Shown here: positions 8,690 through 17,042 of the stretch, piece after piece | Position numbering within the stretch: position 1 is the first letter of the stretch | How the letters are laid out: the number at the start of each line of letters is the position of its first letter | NCBI GenBank assembly: GCA_048270225.1 | Contig: JBLWTG010000002.1 | Location: 62,001-126,000 of the forward strand | Direction: 5' to 3' | From: Allopusillimonas sp048270225 | Lineage (GTDB): Bacteria > Pseudomonadota > Gammaproteobacteria > Burkholderiales > Burkholderiaceae_B | Length of the DNA stretch: 64,000 nucleotides | Made by a program: the position numbers and the translations under genes | The notes under the pieces: model-generated | Told to the model about the DNA's origin: nothing | What the model saw: only the letters and a program-made list of their open reading frames with translations | Database searches by the model: none

Positions 8690-11350
8690 TTATTGTCCCA
8701 GCAGCCCTTTGAGCGCATCGCCTATGCTTTTGACTGGATCGGCCGGCTTATCGCCTGTCTTGTCCTTGCTCTCCTCCACCGGCTTTTTGGCCATCTGGCT
8801 GGACAGCAGGTCGACAAGACCTTCGCGCACGGCCTGTTTGACTTGCGTGCTGTTGATGTCTTTCCACTGAACTTGATAGCCCAGCTTGGCAAAAGGCCCG
8901 GAAATGCGTACGGGCACCGTGATGCCATTCAGCTCAGACAAGGCCTTGTCCTCTTGCCCCGACTTGCTGTTCGCCACCTTGACGTTGATCAGCAGATCGA
9001 GCTGGTCGTTGACCAGATCCAGCGACGCAGGCGCGCCTTGTGTGACCCGCAGCGGCGGCGCAACAAGGTCGAGTTTCTTGACATTGCCCTGGCCCTGCGC
9101 CAGGGCAATGTCGGCTTCCATGGATGAAAAAGCCGTCTGACGGCTCATGTCGGCCTGGGTCATGACTGCCGGCAGCTGGCCGCTGAACACATTGCGCACG
9201 GCGTTGTTCACTTCGCCCAGGGTTTTGTTGATGTCAATGCCGTGTATCGCGCCATCGCGCAGTTTCAGTTGTACCGTGCCTGTCAGCCCCGCCTCGACCG
9301 CCGCGCTGGTCTGGCCGCTGCTGGTCAGCGCCACATTGATCGATCCCCGGCCCGTCAGACGGTCTTCCTGAGCGTAGTCATGCAGCAGCGGCCCGACATC
9401 GACATCCTTGAGCGCGAGCTTGGCGCTCAAGACGTTACCGGCATCTGCAGACAAGGCGCCGGTCAGGCTGCCACCATACAGCTTGGCCTTGATGTCATTG
9501 ACCGACAGCTTGCCGTCCTTGCCCCTGACCGAAGCCGTGATGTCGCTGGCCTGGACCTGCTGCACCTTGAGCGCATCGATGTCGAAGCTTCCGGTCAAGT
9601 CCATCTGGGCCAGAAAGGACAGATCGGGGATGTCCGTATTGGGCGCTGCAGCCGCCGTCGGTTTGGCGGCAGGCTTGGGCGCTGGCTTGGCCGCGTCGGC
9701 TGTTTTCTTTTCCTGCTCCGGCGATGCCGGCGCTGGCGCCGGCACGGCTGGCGGAAACAGGGTGTTGAAATCCAGCGTGTCGGCCTTGAAGGCGAACTTG
9801 ACCTTGGGATCGGCCAGCTCAGTGGCATTCAGGCGAAAATTGAGCTTGCTGCCGCTGAGCACTGCATCGATCTCGCTGTCCAGTCTGTCTTTGATGAGAT
9901 CGGCCTGCAGGCTGCCGATAAAGGGAAATTCGAAGCTGCCGCCAGGCAGCGCCGCATCATCGATGCGGATGTCGCCTTTCATGGCGGACAGTCCGCCGAG
10001 CCGGCGGAAGACGTCCCAGGTCATCGGAGAGGTCATATTGAGCTGGACCAGGCGGTCGCCTTCTTTCAGGCCGGCGTCCACCTTGAGTTCTTTCAGGGTC
10101 AGGCGCCTGGCGTTGCCTCCCAGACCGCTCATGGCCATGGATACGCCCAGCATGCCGTCCGGCCTGGTGAGCTTTACCGTACCCTGGACAGGATCACCCT
10201 TGGCCGATTCAGGAGAAATCGACAGGCTGGGCGCGTCGAAGGCGACATCGAAGGTCTGGTCGGGGAGTTTGCCGCGCGCGCGATAAGTGAGCTTCTCAAC
10301 TCTCAGCTCGGCCTGGCTGCGATCCATCTTGAGCTGCGGCACCGTGAGGCTGGTTTCGAGGTTCTCGACCTTGGTGGCGCCGTCCAGCGAGCCCTTGACC
10401 TGAACGTCCAGGTTGGCAACATTCAGCTGCTGCGAAAATGAGTTGTAGGCAAGATTGCCGCGCACCACGGCCGGTTTGGCCTGCAGATCACCCAGTTTGC
10501 CATTGATCTGGAGGTTGAGCTTTTGCGCCGAATAGGTATGCTCGTTGGGATTGATGAGGATCAGCGCCTGACCGTTCAGGCCAGCGTCCGCCTTGGGATA
10601 CTCCCCTATCAGATGACCTTTGAACGCCATGTCGAAGGCCTGGTTGAATGTCATGCGGCCCGTGTTGAGCTCGAGCTGCTCGACGCGGGCTACCGCGCCG
10701 CTCACGCTATCGTAGACATGAATCTCGCCGTCCTTGAGGTCCAGGCCGGCAATGTCGATCTGGAAATCCGTGCGCTCGACCGACTGCTGCGCCATCGCTG
10801 CGGGGATGGGAGACATCTTCGAGAGCGGCGAAGCTTCAGGATGACCTGAAGTCTTATGCGCAGGCGCGTCGACTGGCACAGTGCCGGCTGCGCGCCCGCC
10901 GTCGGCCTGCACAGGCGCTGCGGCACCAGCCATGCTGATCACGGAATCCTGATGGCCCATCAGGTCGCGGAAATTGAAATCGCCTTTTTCATCGCGCTTG
11001 ACCCAGGCCTTGAAGCCGGACACCGCGACATGATCGACCACGAATCTGTTGGAGAGCAGCGGCCATATCGCCACGGCAAAACGCGCGCTGTCTATCGAGG
11101 CGAAGGTATCGGGGCTGTTGCGGTTGGATAATGACACATCCTGCACCGACAGACCGATACGCGGAAACAGGGACAGCTCGATCTCGCCCTTGATGGAAAG
11201 CGTGCGCTGGTATTTGTTGTAGACGATTTCCTCGAGCTTGCTCTTGTAGGCATTTGGATCAAACGTGAGCAAAAAGATGGCTATGCCGACCAACGCGACA
11301 ATAGCCACCACGACGAGACTGAACAGTACCCGCTTGAACCAAACTTTCAT
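8690..11350 (-). CDS. AsmA family protein
   Basis: Large envelope protein of the AsmA/YhdP/TamB superfamily, now thought to bridge inner and outer membranes and help lipid transport. It has 886 residues: a short basic N-terminus, one membrane helix at about residues 8-30, the conserved FDPNAYKSKLEEIVYNKYQRTLSIKG entry region (shown here only in part: FDPNAYKSKLEE), then repeating beta-strand segments. A Pro/Ala/Lys-rich linker at about residues 530-573 separates the N-terminal part from the AsmA_2 type C-terminal part (SLTGALSADAGNVLSAKL). The last 40 residues are charged. It is expressed away from metY; 258 bp separate the two starts. Confidence 0.87.
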   Translation of the reverse strand: MKVWFKRVLFSLVVVAIVALVGIAIFLLTFDPNAYKSKLEEIVYNKYQRTLSIKGEIELSLFPRIGLSVQDVSLSNRNSPDTFASIDSARFAVAIWPLLSNRFVVDHVAVSGFKAWVKRDEKGDFNFRDLMGHQDSVISMAGAAAPVQADGGRAAGTVPVDAPAHKTSGHPEASPLSKMSPIPAAMAQQSVERTDFQIDIAGLDLKDGEIHVYDSVSGAVARVEQLELNTGRMTFNQAFDMAFKGHLIGEYPKADAGLNGQALILINPNEHTYSAQKLNLQINGKLGDLQAKPAVVRGNLAYNSFSQQLNVANLDVQVKGSLDGATKVENLETSLTVPQLKMDRSQAELRVEKLTYRARGKLPDQTFDVAFDAPSLSISPESAKGDPVQGTVKLTRPDGMLGVSMAMSGLGGNARRLTLKELKVDAGLKEGDRLVQLNMTSPMTWDVFRRLGGLSAMKGDIRIDDAALPGGSFEFPFIGSLQADLIKDRLDSEIDAVLSGSKLNFRLNATELADPKVKFAFKADTLDFNTLFPPAVPAPAPASPEQEKKTADAAKPAPKPAAKPTAAAAPNTDIPDLSFLAQMDLTGSFDIDALKVQQVQASDITASVRGKDGKLSVNDIKAKLYGGSLTGALSADAGNVLSAKLALKDVDVGPLLHDYAQEDRLTGRGSINVALTSSGQTSAAVEAGLTGTVQLKLRDGAIHGIDINKTLGEVNNAVRNVFSGQLPAVMTQADMSRQTAFSSMEADIALAQGQGNVKKLDLVAPPLRVTQGAPASLDLVNDQLDLLINVKVANSKSGQEDKALSELNGITVPVRISGPFAKLGYQVQWKDINSTQVKQAVREGLVDLLSSQMAKKPVEESKDKTGDKPADPVKSIGDALKGLLGQ

Positions 11351-11492
11351 TATCGGCCTCTAAAACCACGGGAGAGCCCCCCTGCGCCGCTGACGGCGAA
11401 TAGGTGGAATGCTAACCCATGATGCAGGGTAGCGTCAGGTAAAACTCAGTTAGCGTTACCTTCCGAAACCTGCGCGAGCACAGGAAAGACTG

Positions 11493-11519
11493 TTGACAGG
11501 ACAATTTATTACCGATAAT
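11493..11519 (+). promoter_or_regulatory. candidate sigma-70 promoter upstream of metY
   Basis: A perfect TTGACA lies at 11493-11498 and GATAAT (5 of 6 to TATAAT) at 11514-11519. The 15-bp spacer is short, so this is a candidate only; overlapping AT-rich hexamers follow at 11516-11524. It would leave a leader of about 80 nt before the O-acetylhomoserine sulfhydrylase start. No known SAM riboswitch pattern was recognised in that leader. Confidence 0.4.
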
Positions 11520-11608
11520 TATATAGAAAGACAACAAACATCTAGCCGAGTTATGCCAAGGCCGTTACGATGTGTATTACTCCGTCAACATCCCAATAAG
11601 ATCAGATC

Positions 11609-12886
11609 ATGAAATTCGAGACACTCGCCATCCATGCGGGCTATCAGCCCGATCCCACCACCAAGTCCGTTGCCGTCCCCATTTACCAGACCACATCGTA
11701 CGCCTTTGACAGCACGCAGCACGGCGCCGATCTGTTCGATCTGAAAGTACCCGGCAATATCTATACCCGGATCATGAACCCCACCAACGCGGTGCTCGAG
11801 GAGCGCGTGGCCGCACTGGAAGGCGGCGTCGCGGCGCTGGCGGTGGCATCGGGCATGGCGGCGGTCTCCTACGCCATCCAGACCATCGCCCAGGCCGGCG
11901 ACAACATCGTATCGGTTGCGAAACTGTACGGCGGCACCTACAACCTGTTCGCTCATACGTTTCCGCGCCAGGGCCTTACGGTCAAGTTCGCGCCTCATGA
12001 CGATGTCGCGGCGCTCGAAGCCCTGATCGACGAAAACACCAAGGCGGTCTTCTGCGAATCCATCGGCAATCCAGCCGGCAACATCGTGGATATCAAAGCC
12101 CTGGCCGATGCCGCCCACCGGCATGGCGTGCCGCTGATTGTGGACAACACCGTGGCCTCGCCCGCATTGTGCCGGCCGTTCGAGCATGGCGCGGACATCG
12201 TCGTGCACGCCTTGACCAAATACATGGGCGGGCACGGCACCACGATTGCAGGCGCCGTGGTGGACTCGGGCAAATTCCCCTGGGCCGAGCACAAAGATCG
12301 CTTCCCCATGCTGAACGAACCTGACCCCTCCTATCACGGTGTGGTCTACACAGAAGCCTTTGGCCCGGCGGCATTCATCGGGCGCTGCCGGGTGGTGCCG
12401 CTGCGCAACACCGGCGCGGCGCTCTCGCCCTTCAATGCCTTTCTGATTCTGCAAGGTATCGAAACGCTGCCGCTGCGCATGGAGCGCCACACTGAGAACG
12501 CCCTGCGCGTGGCGCAATTCCTGCAGGATCACGAGCTGGTGTCATGGGTCAAATACGCCGGGCTGCCGGACCACCCCGAGCATGCGCTGGCAAAACAATA
12601 CTACGGCGGCAAGCCGGCCAGCATTCTGTCCTTTGGCATCAAGGGCGGCGCTGAAGCCGGTGCGCGCTTCATCGATGCGCTGCAGCTGATCCTGCGGCTG
12701 GTGAATATCGGCGACGCCAAGTCGCTGGCCTGCCATCCGGCCTCGACCACGCACCGCCAGCTCAACCCCGAAGAGCTTGCCGCAGCCGGCGTGGGCGAAG
12801 ACATGATCCGCCTGTCCATCGGGCTGGAGCATATCGACGACATCCTGGCCGACCTGCAGCAGGCGCTCGCCGCCAGCAAGGGCTGA
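11609..12886 (+). CDS. metY: O-acetylhomoserine aminocarboxypropyltransferase (sulfhydrylase)
   Basis: PLP enzyme that makes homocysteine from O-acetylhomoserine and sulfide in methionine synthesis. The 425 residues fit the family (about 430). Visible features are YQTTSYAF, the substrate/PLP region SRIMNPTN-like IYTRIMNPTN (residues 51-60), the glycine-rich SGMAAV at about 81-86, and the PLP lysine K204 in ALTKYMGGHG. The large DLFDL insertion after the N-terminal strand distinguishes this sulfhydrylase group from MetB/MetC. It stands alone between divergent asmA and convergent yidB-like genes. A MetZ-like O-succinylhomoserine activity is less likely given length and N-terminus. Confidence 0.92.
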   Translation: MKFETLAIHAGYQPDPTTKSVAVPIYQTTSYAFDSTQHGADLFDLKVPGNIYTRIMNPTNAVLEERVAALEGGVAALAVASGMAAVSYAIQTIAQAGDNIVSVAKLYGGTYNLFAHTFPRQGLTVKFAPHDDVAALEALIDENTKAVFCESIGNPAGNIVDIKALADAAHRHGVPLIVDNTVASPALCRPFEHGADIVVHALTKYMGGHGTTIAGAVVDSGKFPWAEHKDRFPMLNEPDPSYHGVVYTEAFGPAAFIGRCRVVPLRNTGAALSPFNAFLILQGIETLPLRMERHTENALRVAQFLQDHELVSWVKYAGLPDHPEHALAKQYYGGKPASILSFGIKGGAEAGARFIDALQLILRLVNIGDAKSLACHPASTTHRQLNPEELAAAGVGEDMIRLSIGLEHIDDILADLQQALAASKG

Positions 12887-12934
12887 GCCAGCCTGCGCCA
12901 GACGGCGCGGGAAAGGCTTGGGACCACTTCAAAG

Positions 12935-12968
12935 AAAAAAGCGCGAGCCTGCATCACAGGACTCGCGC
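12935..12968 (-). terminator. intrinsic terminator for the YidB-like gene (minus strand)
   Basis: Read on the minus strand: GCGCGAGTCCTG, 5-nt loop, CAGGCTCGCGC, then six U residues. One unpaired base interrupts an otherwise perfect stem. It lies 40 bp after the stop of the minus-strand gene ending at 13008. Confidence 0.75.
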
Positions 12969-13007
12969 CATGCCGCCGACACAGCGGCGCGGTATTGCGG
13001 CAAGCTA

Positions 13008-13412
13008 TCAGAGCTTGCCCAGCAACCCCGACAGAGAACCCAAGAGGTTGTCGCCAGCAGGGGTATCCGCACTGACCTGGCCGTCAGGCGTCGCCTGATC
13101 GACCAGCGAGGGCAACAGCGAGGACAAATGCTGCAGCACAGCGCCCTTATCCAGGCCGCTTTGCTGGGACAGCGAATCGACCATGCCGTCGCCCAGCACC
13201 GAGTGCAATTGTTCACCGGATACAGGCTGGTTTGGGCCCGTGCTCACCCAGGATGACACGACTTCTCCAAGCCCGCCTTCCCGGAAACGCTCGATCAACC
13301 CAGCCACACCGCCTGGATAGTTTTTGATTTGTTCTAAAAGTGCGGGCAGCAGCGCCGCCTGGCCGCCACCCTGCCCGCCGACGGCGGAAGTGATTGAATC
13401 GAATAGGCTCAT
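13008..13412 (-). CDS. YidB-like protein (DUF937)
   Basis: A 134-residue soluble protein with the DUF937/YidB pattern: an N-terminal MSLFDSITSAVGG, a glycine-rich segment, LIERFREGGLGEVVSSWVSTGPN in the middle, then QLHSVLGD and helix LSSLLPSLVDQATPDGQ. The family's biochemical role is not established. It is monocistronic with its own terminator, and its start faces away from pntAA with 139 bp between them. Confidence 0.85.
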   Translation of the reverse strand: MSLFDSITSAVGGQGGGQAALLPALLEQIKNYPGGVAGLIERFREGGLGEVVSSWVSTGPNQPVSGEQLHSVLGDGMVDSLSQQSGLDKGAVLQHLSSLLPSLVDQATPDGQVSADTPAGDNLLGSLSGLLGKL

Positions 13413-13499
13413 TCTGTTCTCCTGTCGAGACTGTCTGTGAAGCTGTAAGTCTACTCACTTCTGGCGCTGGCAACTGCAAATTTCGGTCAGGACATCCTG

Positions 13500-13505
13500 T
13501 ATAGT
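13500..13505 (+). promoter_or_regulatory. candidate -10 element for the pnt operon
   Basis: TATAGT preceded by TG, about 47 bp before the pntAA start codon. No convincing -35 hexamer is present at the expected distance, so confidence is low. Confidence 0.25.
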
Positions 13506-13551
13506 GTTTGGCAAAATGTAAGGTTAATAACGAGGTGGAGAGAATCGCATC

Positions 13552-14670
13552 ATGCAAATAGGAATCCCGCGCGAGCGGCTGCCGGGAGAAACCCGTGTGG
13601 CCGCGACGCCCGAAACGGTGAAAAAATACGTGGTCGCAGGGCACACGGTCACTGTTGAGCGCGAGGCCGGTTCGGCCGCGCATTTTACCGATGAGGCATA
13701 CGAACAGGCCGGCGCCACGCTGGGCGACCAGACCCAGGCGCTGGGCGCCGAGCTGGTGCTCAAGGTCCGCGCTCCCGACGATGACGAACGCAGCCGGATG
13801 AAGGCGGGCGCGCTGCTGGTCGGCATGCTCGATCCCTTCAATGCCCAAGGCCTGCAGGCCATGGCCACGGCAGGACTGACGGCGTTTGCACTGGAAGCGG
13901 CGCCGCGCATCACGCGCGCGCAAAGCCTGGACGTGCTGTCCTCGCAAGCCAATCTGTCCGGCTACAAGGCGGTACTGCTGGCGGCCAACGCCTATGGCCG
14001 TTTGTTTCCGATGATGATGACAGCGGCGGGCACGCTCAAGGCCGCGCGCGTCGTGGTGCTGGGCGCCGGCGTGGCGGGGCTGCAGGCCATTGCCACGGCC
14101 AAGCGCCTGGGCGCGGTGGTCGAGGCCTCGGATGTGCGCCCGGCTGCCAAGGAGCAGATCGAGTCGCTGGGCGCCAAGTTCATTGACGTGCCCTATGAAA
14201 CCGATGAAGAACGCGAGATTGCGCAGGGTGTCGGCGGTTACGCGCGTCCCATGCCCGCCGCGTGGATGGCGCGCCAGGCCACGCTGGTCGCCGAACGCTG
14301 CAGGCAGGCCGATATCGTCATCAGCACCGCGCTGATCCCGGGCCGCCCTGCGCCCGAACTGATCAGTGCTGACACCGTGCAAGCGATGAAGCCCGGCTCG
14401 GTCATTGTCGACCTGGCGGTGGAGCGCGGCGGCAACTGCCCGCTCTCGGAAAAAGACCAGATCGTCCAGAAGCACGGCGTGACACTCATCGGGCTGAGCA
14501 ATCTGCCCGCGCTGGTCGCGCATGATGCCTCGGCCCTGTATGCGCGTAATGTCATGGATTTCATGAAACTCATCATCAACGCCGAGGGCCAGGCGCAGAT
14601 CAATACCGACGATGAGATCGTCGCGGCCTGCCTGGTCTGCCGCGATGGCAATGTCTTGAGGAGCAACTGA
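13552..14670 (+). CDS. pntAA: proton-translocating NAD(P)+ transhydrogenase, subunit alpha part 1
   Basis: NAD(H)-binding domain I of the membrane transhydrogenase that reduces NADP+ with NADH using the proton gradient. The 372-residue soluble protein starts MQIGIPRERLPGETRVA, the hallmark of the AlaDH/PNT N-terminal fold. The Rossmann motif is VLGAGVAGLQAIATAKRLGA followed by an acidic residue (EASD) near residues 167-190, and the mobile loop region PYETDEEREIAQGVGGYAR follows. The alpha subunit is split into two genes here, unlike the single PntA of E. coli. A GGTGGAGAG ribosome site precedes the ATG. Its stop overlaps the start of pntAB. Confidence 0.94.
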   Translation: MQIGIPRERLPGETRVAATPETVKKYVVAGHTVTVEREAGSAAHFTDEAYEQAGATLGDQTQALGAELVLKVRAPDDDERSRMKAGALLVGMLDPFNAQGLQAMATAGLTAFALEAAPRITRAQSLDVLSSQANLSGYKAVLLAANAYGRLFPMMMTAAGTLKAARVVVLGAGVAGLQAIATAKRLGAVVEASDVRPAAKEQIESLGAKFIDVPYETDEEREIAQGVGGYARPMPAAWMARQATLVAERCRQADIVISTALIPGRPAPELISADTVQAMKPGSVIVDLAVERGGNCPLSEKDQIVQKHGVTLIGLSNLPALVAHDASALYARNVMDFMKLIINAEGQAQINTDDEIVAACLVCRDGNVLRSN

Positions 14671-14981
14671 TGGAAGCGATCAGTCCTACCCTGATCAATC
14701 TGATCATTTTTGTACTGGCTGTCTATGTGGGCTTTCATGTCGTCTGGAATGTCACGCCTGCACTGCACACACCGCTGATGGCCGTCACCAATGCGATCTC
14801 GGCCATTGTGATCGTTGGCGCCATGCTGGCCGCCGCGCTGACCGAAGGCACGCTGGCGCACAGCATGGGTGTGTTCGCCGTGGCGCTGGCCGCAGTGAAT
14901 GTGTTTGGCGGTTTCCTGGTCACACGACGCATGCTTGAAATGTTCAAGAAAAAAGAGAAGAAAAGCGGAGGCAAGGCATGA
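14670..14981 (+). CDS. pntAB: NAD(P)+ transhydrogenase, subunit alpha part 2
   Basis: Membrane domain II segment of the transhydrogenase, 103 residues with three hydrophobic helices (about 8-28, 38-58, 66-86). It contains the conserved TPLMAVTNAISAIVIVGAM stretch that lines the proton channel, and ends in a lysine-rich tail (KKKEKKSGGKA). It shares one base with the pntAA stop codon (TGATG) and overlaps pntB by 4 bp, so all three subunits are translationally coupled. Confidence 0.93.
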   Translation: MEAISPTLINLIIFVLAVYVGFHVVWNVTPALHTPLMAVTNAISAIVIVGAMLAAALTEGTLAHSMGVFAVALAAVNVFGGFLVTRRMLEMFKKKEKKSGGKA

Positions 14982-16417
14982 TCTCAGTCAATGTCGTCAC
15001 GCTGCTCTACCTGGTTGCCTCGGTGTGCTTTATCCAGGCGCTCAAGGGACTGTCTCACCCCACCACTTCGCGCCGGGGCAATGCCTTTGGCATGATAGGG
15101 ATGGCCATCGCCGTGCTCACGACCGGCGCGCTGATCGTGGGCCTGGCTACCGAAGGCACTGCCGGCATAGGGCTGGGCCGGGTGATACTGGGCCTGTTGA
15201 TCGGCGGCACCATCGGCACGCTGATGGCCAAACGGGTCGAGATGACCAAGATGCCCGAGCTGGTCGCCTTCATGCACAGCATGATCGGCCTGGCTGCCGT
15301 GGCCATTGCGGTGGCCATTGTGGCCGAGCCGCATGCCTTCAGCATCGCCGCTGCCGGCGCACCGATTCCTGTGGGCAACCGTCTGGAGCTTTTTATCGGC
15401 ACGTTTGTGGGCGCGATCACGTTCTCAGGCTCGGTGATTGCATTCGGCAAGCTCTCGGGCAAATATAAGTTCCGCCTGTTTCAGGGTGCGCCGGTCTCGT
15501 TCTCGGGCCAGCATATGCTCAACCTGCTGCTGGCGGTGCTGATGCTGGCCTGCGGCGCCTGGTTCATGGCTACGCAATCCTGGACGCCTTTTGTGATCAT
15601 GGCAATACTGGCCTTTGTGCTGGGCGTGCTGATCATTATCCCGATCGGCGGGGCGGACATGCCGGTGGTGGTGTCCATGCTCAACAGCTACTCGGGCTGG
15701 GCGGCGGCGGGCATTGGTTTTTCGCTGAACAATCCGATGCTGATCATTGCCGGTTCGCTGGTAGGCTCGTCGGGTGCGATTCTGTCCTACATCATGTGCA
15801 AGGCGATGAACCGCTCGTTCTTCAATGTGATTCTGGGCGGGTTCGGCGCGGAGCCGGGCGCGGCGGCCGGCGGCGCGGATCAGGGCCAGCGCAATGTGAA
15901 GTCGGGCAGTCCGGATGATGCGGCATTCCTGATGAGCAATGCGGAGTCGGTGACGATTGTGCCAGGCTACGGGCTGGCGGTGGCGCGGGCGCAGCATGCG
16001 CTCAAGGAGCTGGCTGAGAAGCTCACAGAGCACGGGGTGACGGTCAAGTATGCGATTCATCCTGTGGCCGGGCGCATGCCTGGGCATATGAATGTGCTGC
16101 TGGCCGAGGCGGAGGTGCCTTATGACCAGGTGTTCGAGATGGATGATATCAACAGTGAGTTTTCGCAGACGGATGTGGTGCTGGTGCTGGGGGCCAATGA
16201 TGTGGTGAACCCTGCGGCCAAGAATGATCCGAATTCGCCGATTGCAGGAATGCCGATTCTTGAGGCCTATAAGGCGCGCACGGTGATCGTGAACAAGCGA
16301 TCTATGGCGGCCGGTTATGCGGGGCTGGACAATGAGCTGTTCTATATGGACAAGACGATGATGGTGTTCGGCGATGCGAAGAAGGTGATCGAGGATATGG
16401 TGAAGGCGGTGGAGTAA
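14978..16417 (+). CDS. pntB: NAD(P)+ transhydrogenase subunit beta
   Basis: Carries the rest of the proton channel (domain II) and the NADP(H)-binding domain III. Of 479 residues, about 1-280 form eight or nine membrane helices, including GGADMPVVVSMLNSYSGWAA. Domain III begins near residue 310 and shows GYGLAVARAQHALKELAEKL, HPVAGRMPGHMNVLLAEA and GANDVVNPAAKNDPNSPIAG, all typical of NADP binding. The gene ends the operon and is followed by a strong terminator. Codon use in the last third shifts to more ATG/GTG/GAT-rich, less C-ending codons than the first part, a visible oddity but not proof of transfer. Confidence 0.95.
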   Translation: MISVNVVTLLYLVASVCFIQALKGLSHPTTSRRGNAFGMIGMAIAVLTTGALIVGLATEGTAGIGLGRVILGLLIGGTIGTLMAKRVEMTKMPELVAFMHSMIGLAAVAIAVAIVAEPHAFSIAAAGAPIPVGNRLELFIGTFVGAITFSGSVIAFGKLSGKYKFRLFQGAPVSFSGQHMLNLLLAVLMLACGAWFMATQSWTPFVIMAILAFVLGVLIIIPIGGADMPVVVSMLNSYSGWAAAGIGFSLNNPMLIIAGSLVGSSGAILSYIMCKAMNRSFFNVILGGFGAEPGAAAGGADQGQRNVKSGSPDDAAFLMSNAESVTIVPGYGLAVARAQHALKELAEKLTEHGVTVKYAIHPVAGRMPGHMNVLLAEAEVPYDQVFEMDDINSEFSQTDVVLVLGANDVVNPAAKNDPNSPIAGMPILEAYKARTVIVNKRSMAAGYAGLDNELFYMDKTMMVFGDAKKVIEDMVKAVE

Positions 16418-16446
16418 GCTGCCTTGCTGTTGTGCTGTTTGCGTTG

Positions 16447-16475
16447 AAGGGCCTGGGTTTTCCAGGCCCTTTTTT
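16447..16475 (+). terminator. intrinsic terminator of the pnt operon
   Basis: AAGGGCCTGG, 5-nt loop, CCAGGCCCTT followed by four more U residues, 30 bp after the pntB stop. A 10-bp perfect stem with a U-tract. Confidence 0.85.
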
Positions 16476-16486
16476 CTGTGTGCTTT

Positions 16487-16827
16487 CTGTTGACGGTCGG
16501 CTTGCGGGTGCGTTCTGTTGACGGTCGATGCGCAGCTTCCCTGCCTTTCAGCACAAGCTGAGCCGGTTCGGCGCCCACGCGCCGAACAGCGCGTCGGCTT
16601 GCTCGTCCGGGCCGTTCGGCCCTCCCTTCGCCTCCGCCTCGCTCGGCTCAGATAGTGCCTTCAGACAGGAAAGCTACGCACCGCCCTGCGGTGAATGATG
16701 GCGGGGCGCCGCTGGGACGATCTGGTTGCTTGGCCTTTTTGCGTTGCTTTAGCTCCTGGCGGAAGACTTCTTGCGCTGGCGAAGACGGCCCCCACTATCT
16801 GGGGCCGTCTTCACGTCGGGGCGTTGG
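16487..16827 (+). repeat. structured repeat element, left copy
   Basis: About 341 nt with no credible coding content. It is repeated in inverted orientation at 17043-17384, by eye roughly three-quarters identical. In the plus orientation it contains, in order: a 15-nt direct repeat TTCTGTTGACGGTCG (16485-16499 and 16513-16527); an outer arm at 16527-16546 that can pair with 16663-16682 (about 16 of 20 positions); CTGAGCC at 16558-16564 complementary to GGCTCAG at 16645-16651; a 9-bp hairpin GTTCGGCGC/GCGCCGAAC at 16566-16587; a 6-bp palindromic hairpin at 16609-16622; CAGATAGTG at 16649-16657; and the 12-bp terminal hairpin at 16781-16812. Could be a structured RNA, a non-autonomous mobile element, or a large REP-like element. 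Confidence 0.8.
16781..16812 (+). other. terminal hairpin of the left repeat copy, loop CACTATCT
   Basis: Perfect 12-bp stem (GAAGACGGCCCC / GGGGCCGTCTTC) with an 8-nt loop CACTATCT at 16793-16800. The loop plus the next G is the exact reverse complement of CAGATAGTG at 16649-16657, so a loop-upstream pseudoknot is possible. No U-tract follows, so it is not an ordinary terminator. Confidence 0.75.
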
Positions 16828-16873
16828 ATGATGAAAGGCTGGGTTTTCACGACAGAGGGCGGCTGGCTGGCCT

Positions 16874-16945
16874 GAACGACACTTCAAGAATCGAGCACTA
16901 GCCCAAGTAGAACGACACTTCAAGAATCGAGCACTAGCCCAAGTA
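16874..16945. repeat. two perfect tandem copies of a 36-bp unit
   Basis: The unit starts GAACGACACTTCAAG and ends CACTAGCCCAAGTA. Copies occupy 16874-16909 and 16910-16945 without any difference and without a spacer. They sit in the 215-bp spacer between the two facing structured repeat copies. The perfect identity suggests a recent duplication. Confidence 0.95.
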
Positions 16946-17042
16946 TTGAGGTGATTTTCATGGCCGTGTACAACGGACAGTTCAAACAGCGACACTCCCC
17001 CCCTCAAAAGCCAACACGGGACAAGACAAAGTCCCTCAACAG

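Noticed and set aside
11527..11608. SAM or SAH riboswitch in the metY leader
   Set aside because: The leader is short and shows none of the conserved cores I could recall for SAM-I, SAM-II or SAH riboswitches; no strong stem is evident.
16874..16945. Minimal CRISPR array
   Set aside because: The 36-bp length is CRISPR-like, but there are only two copies with no spacer between them and no cas genes in the window.
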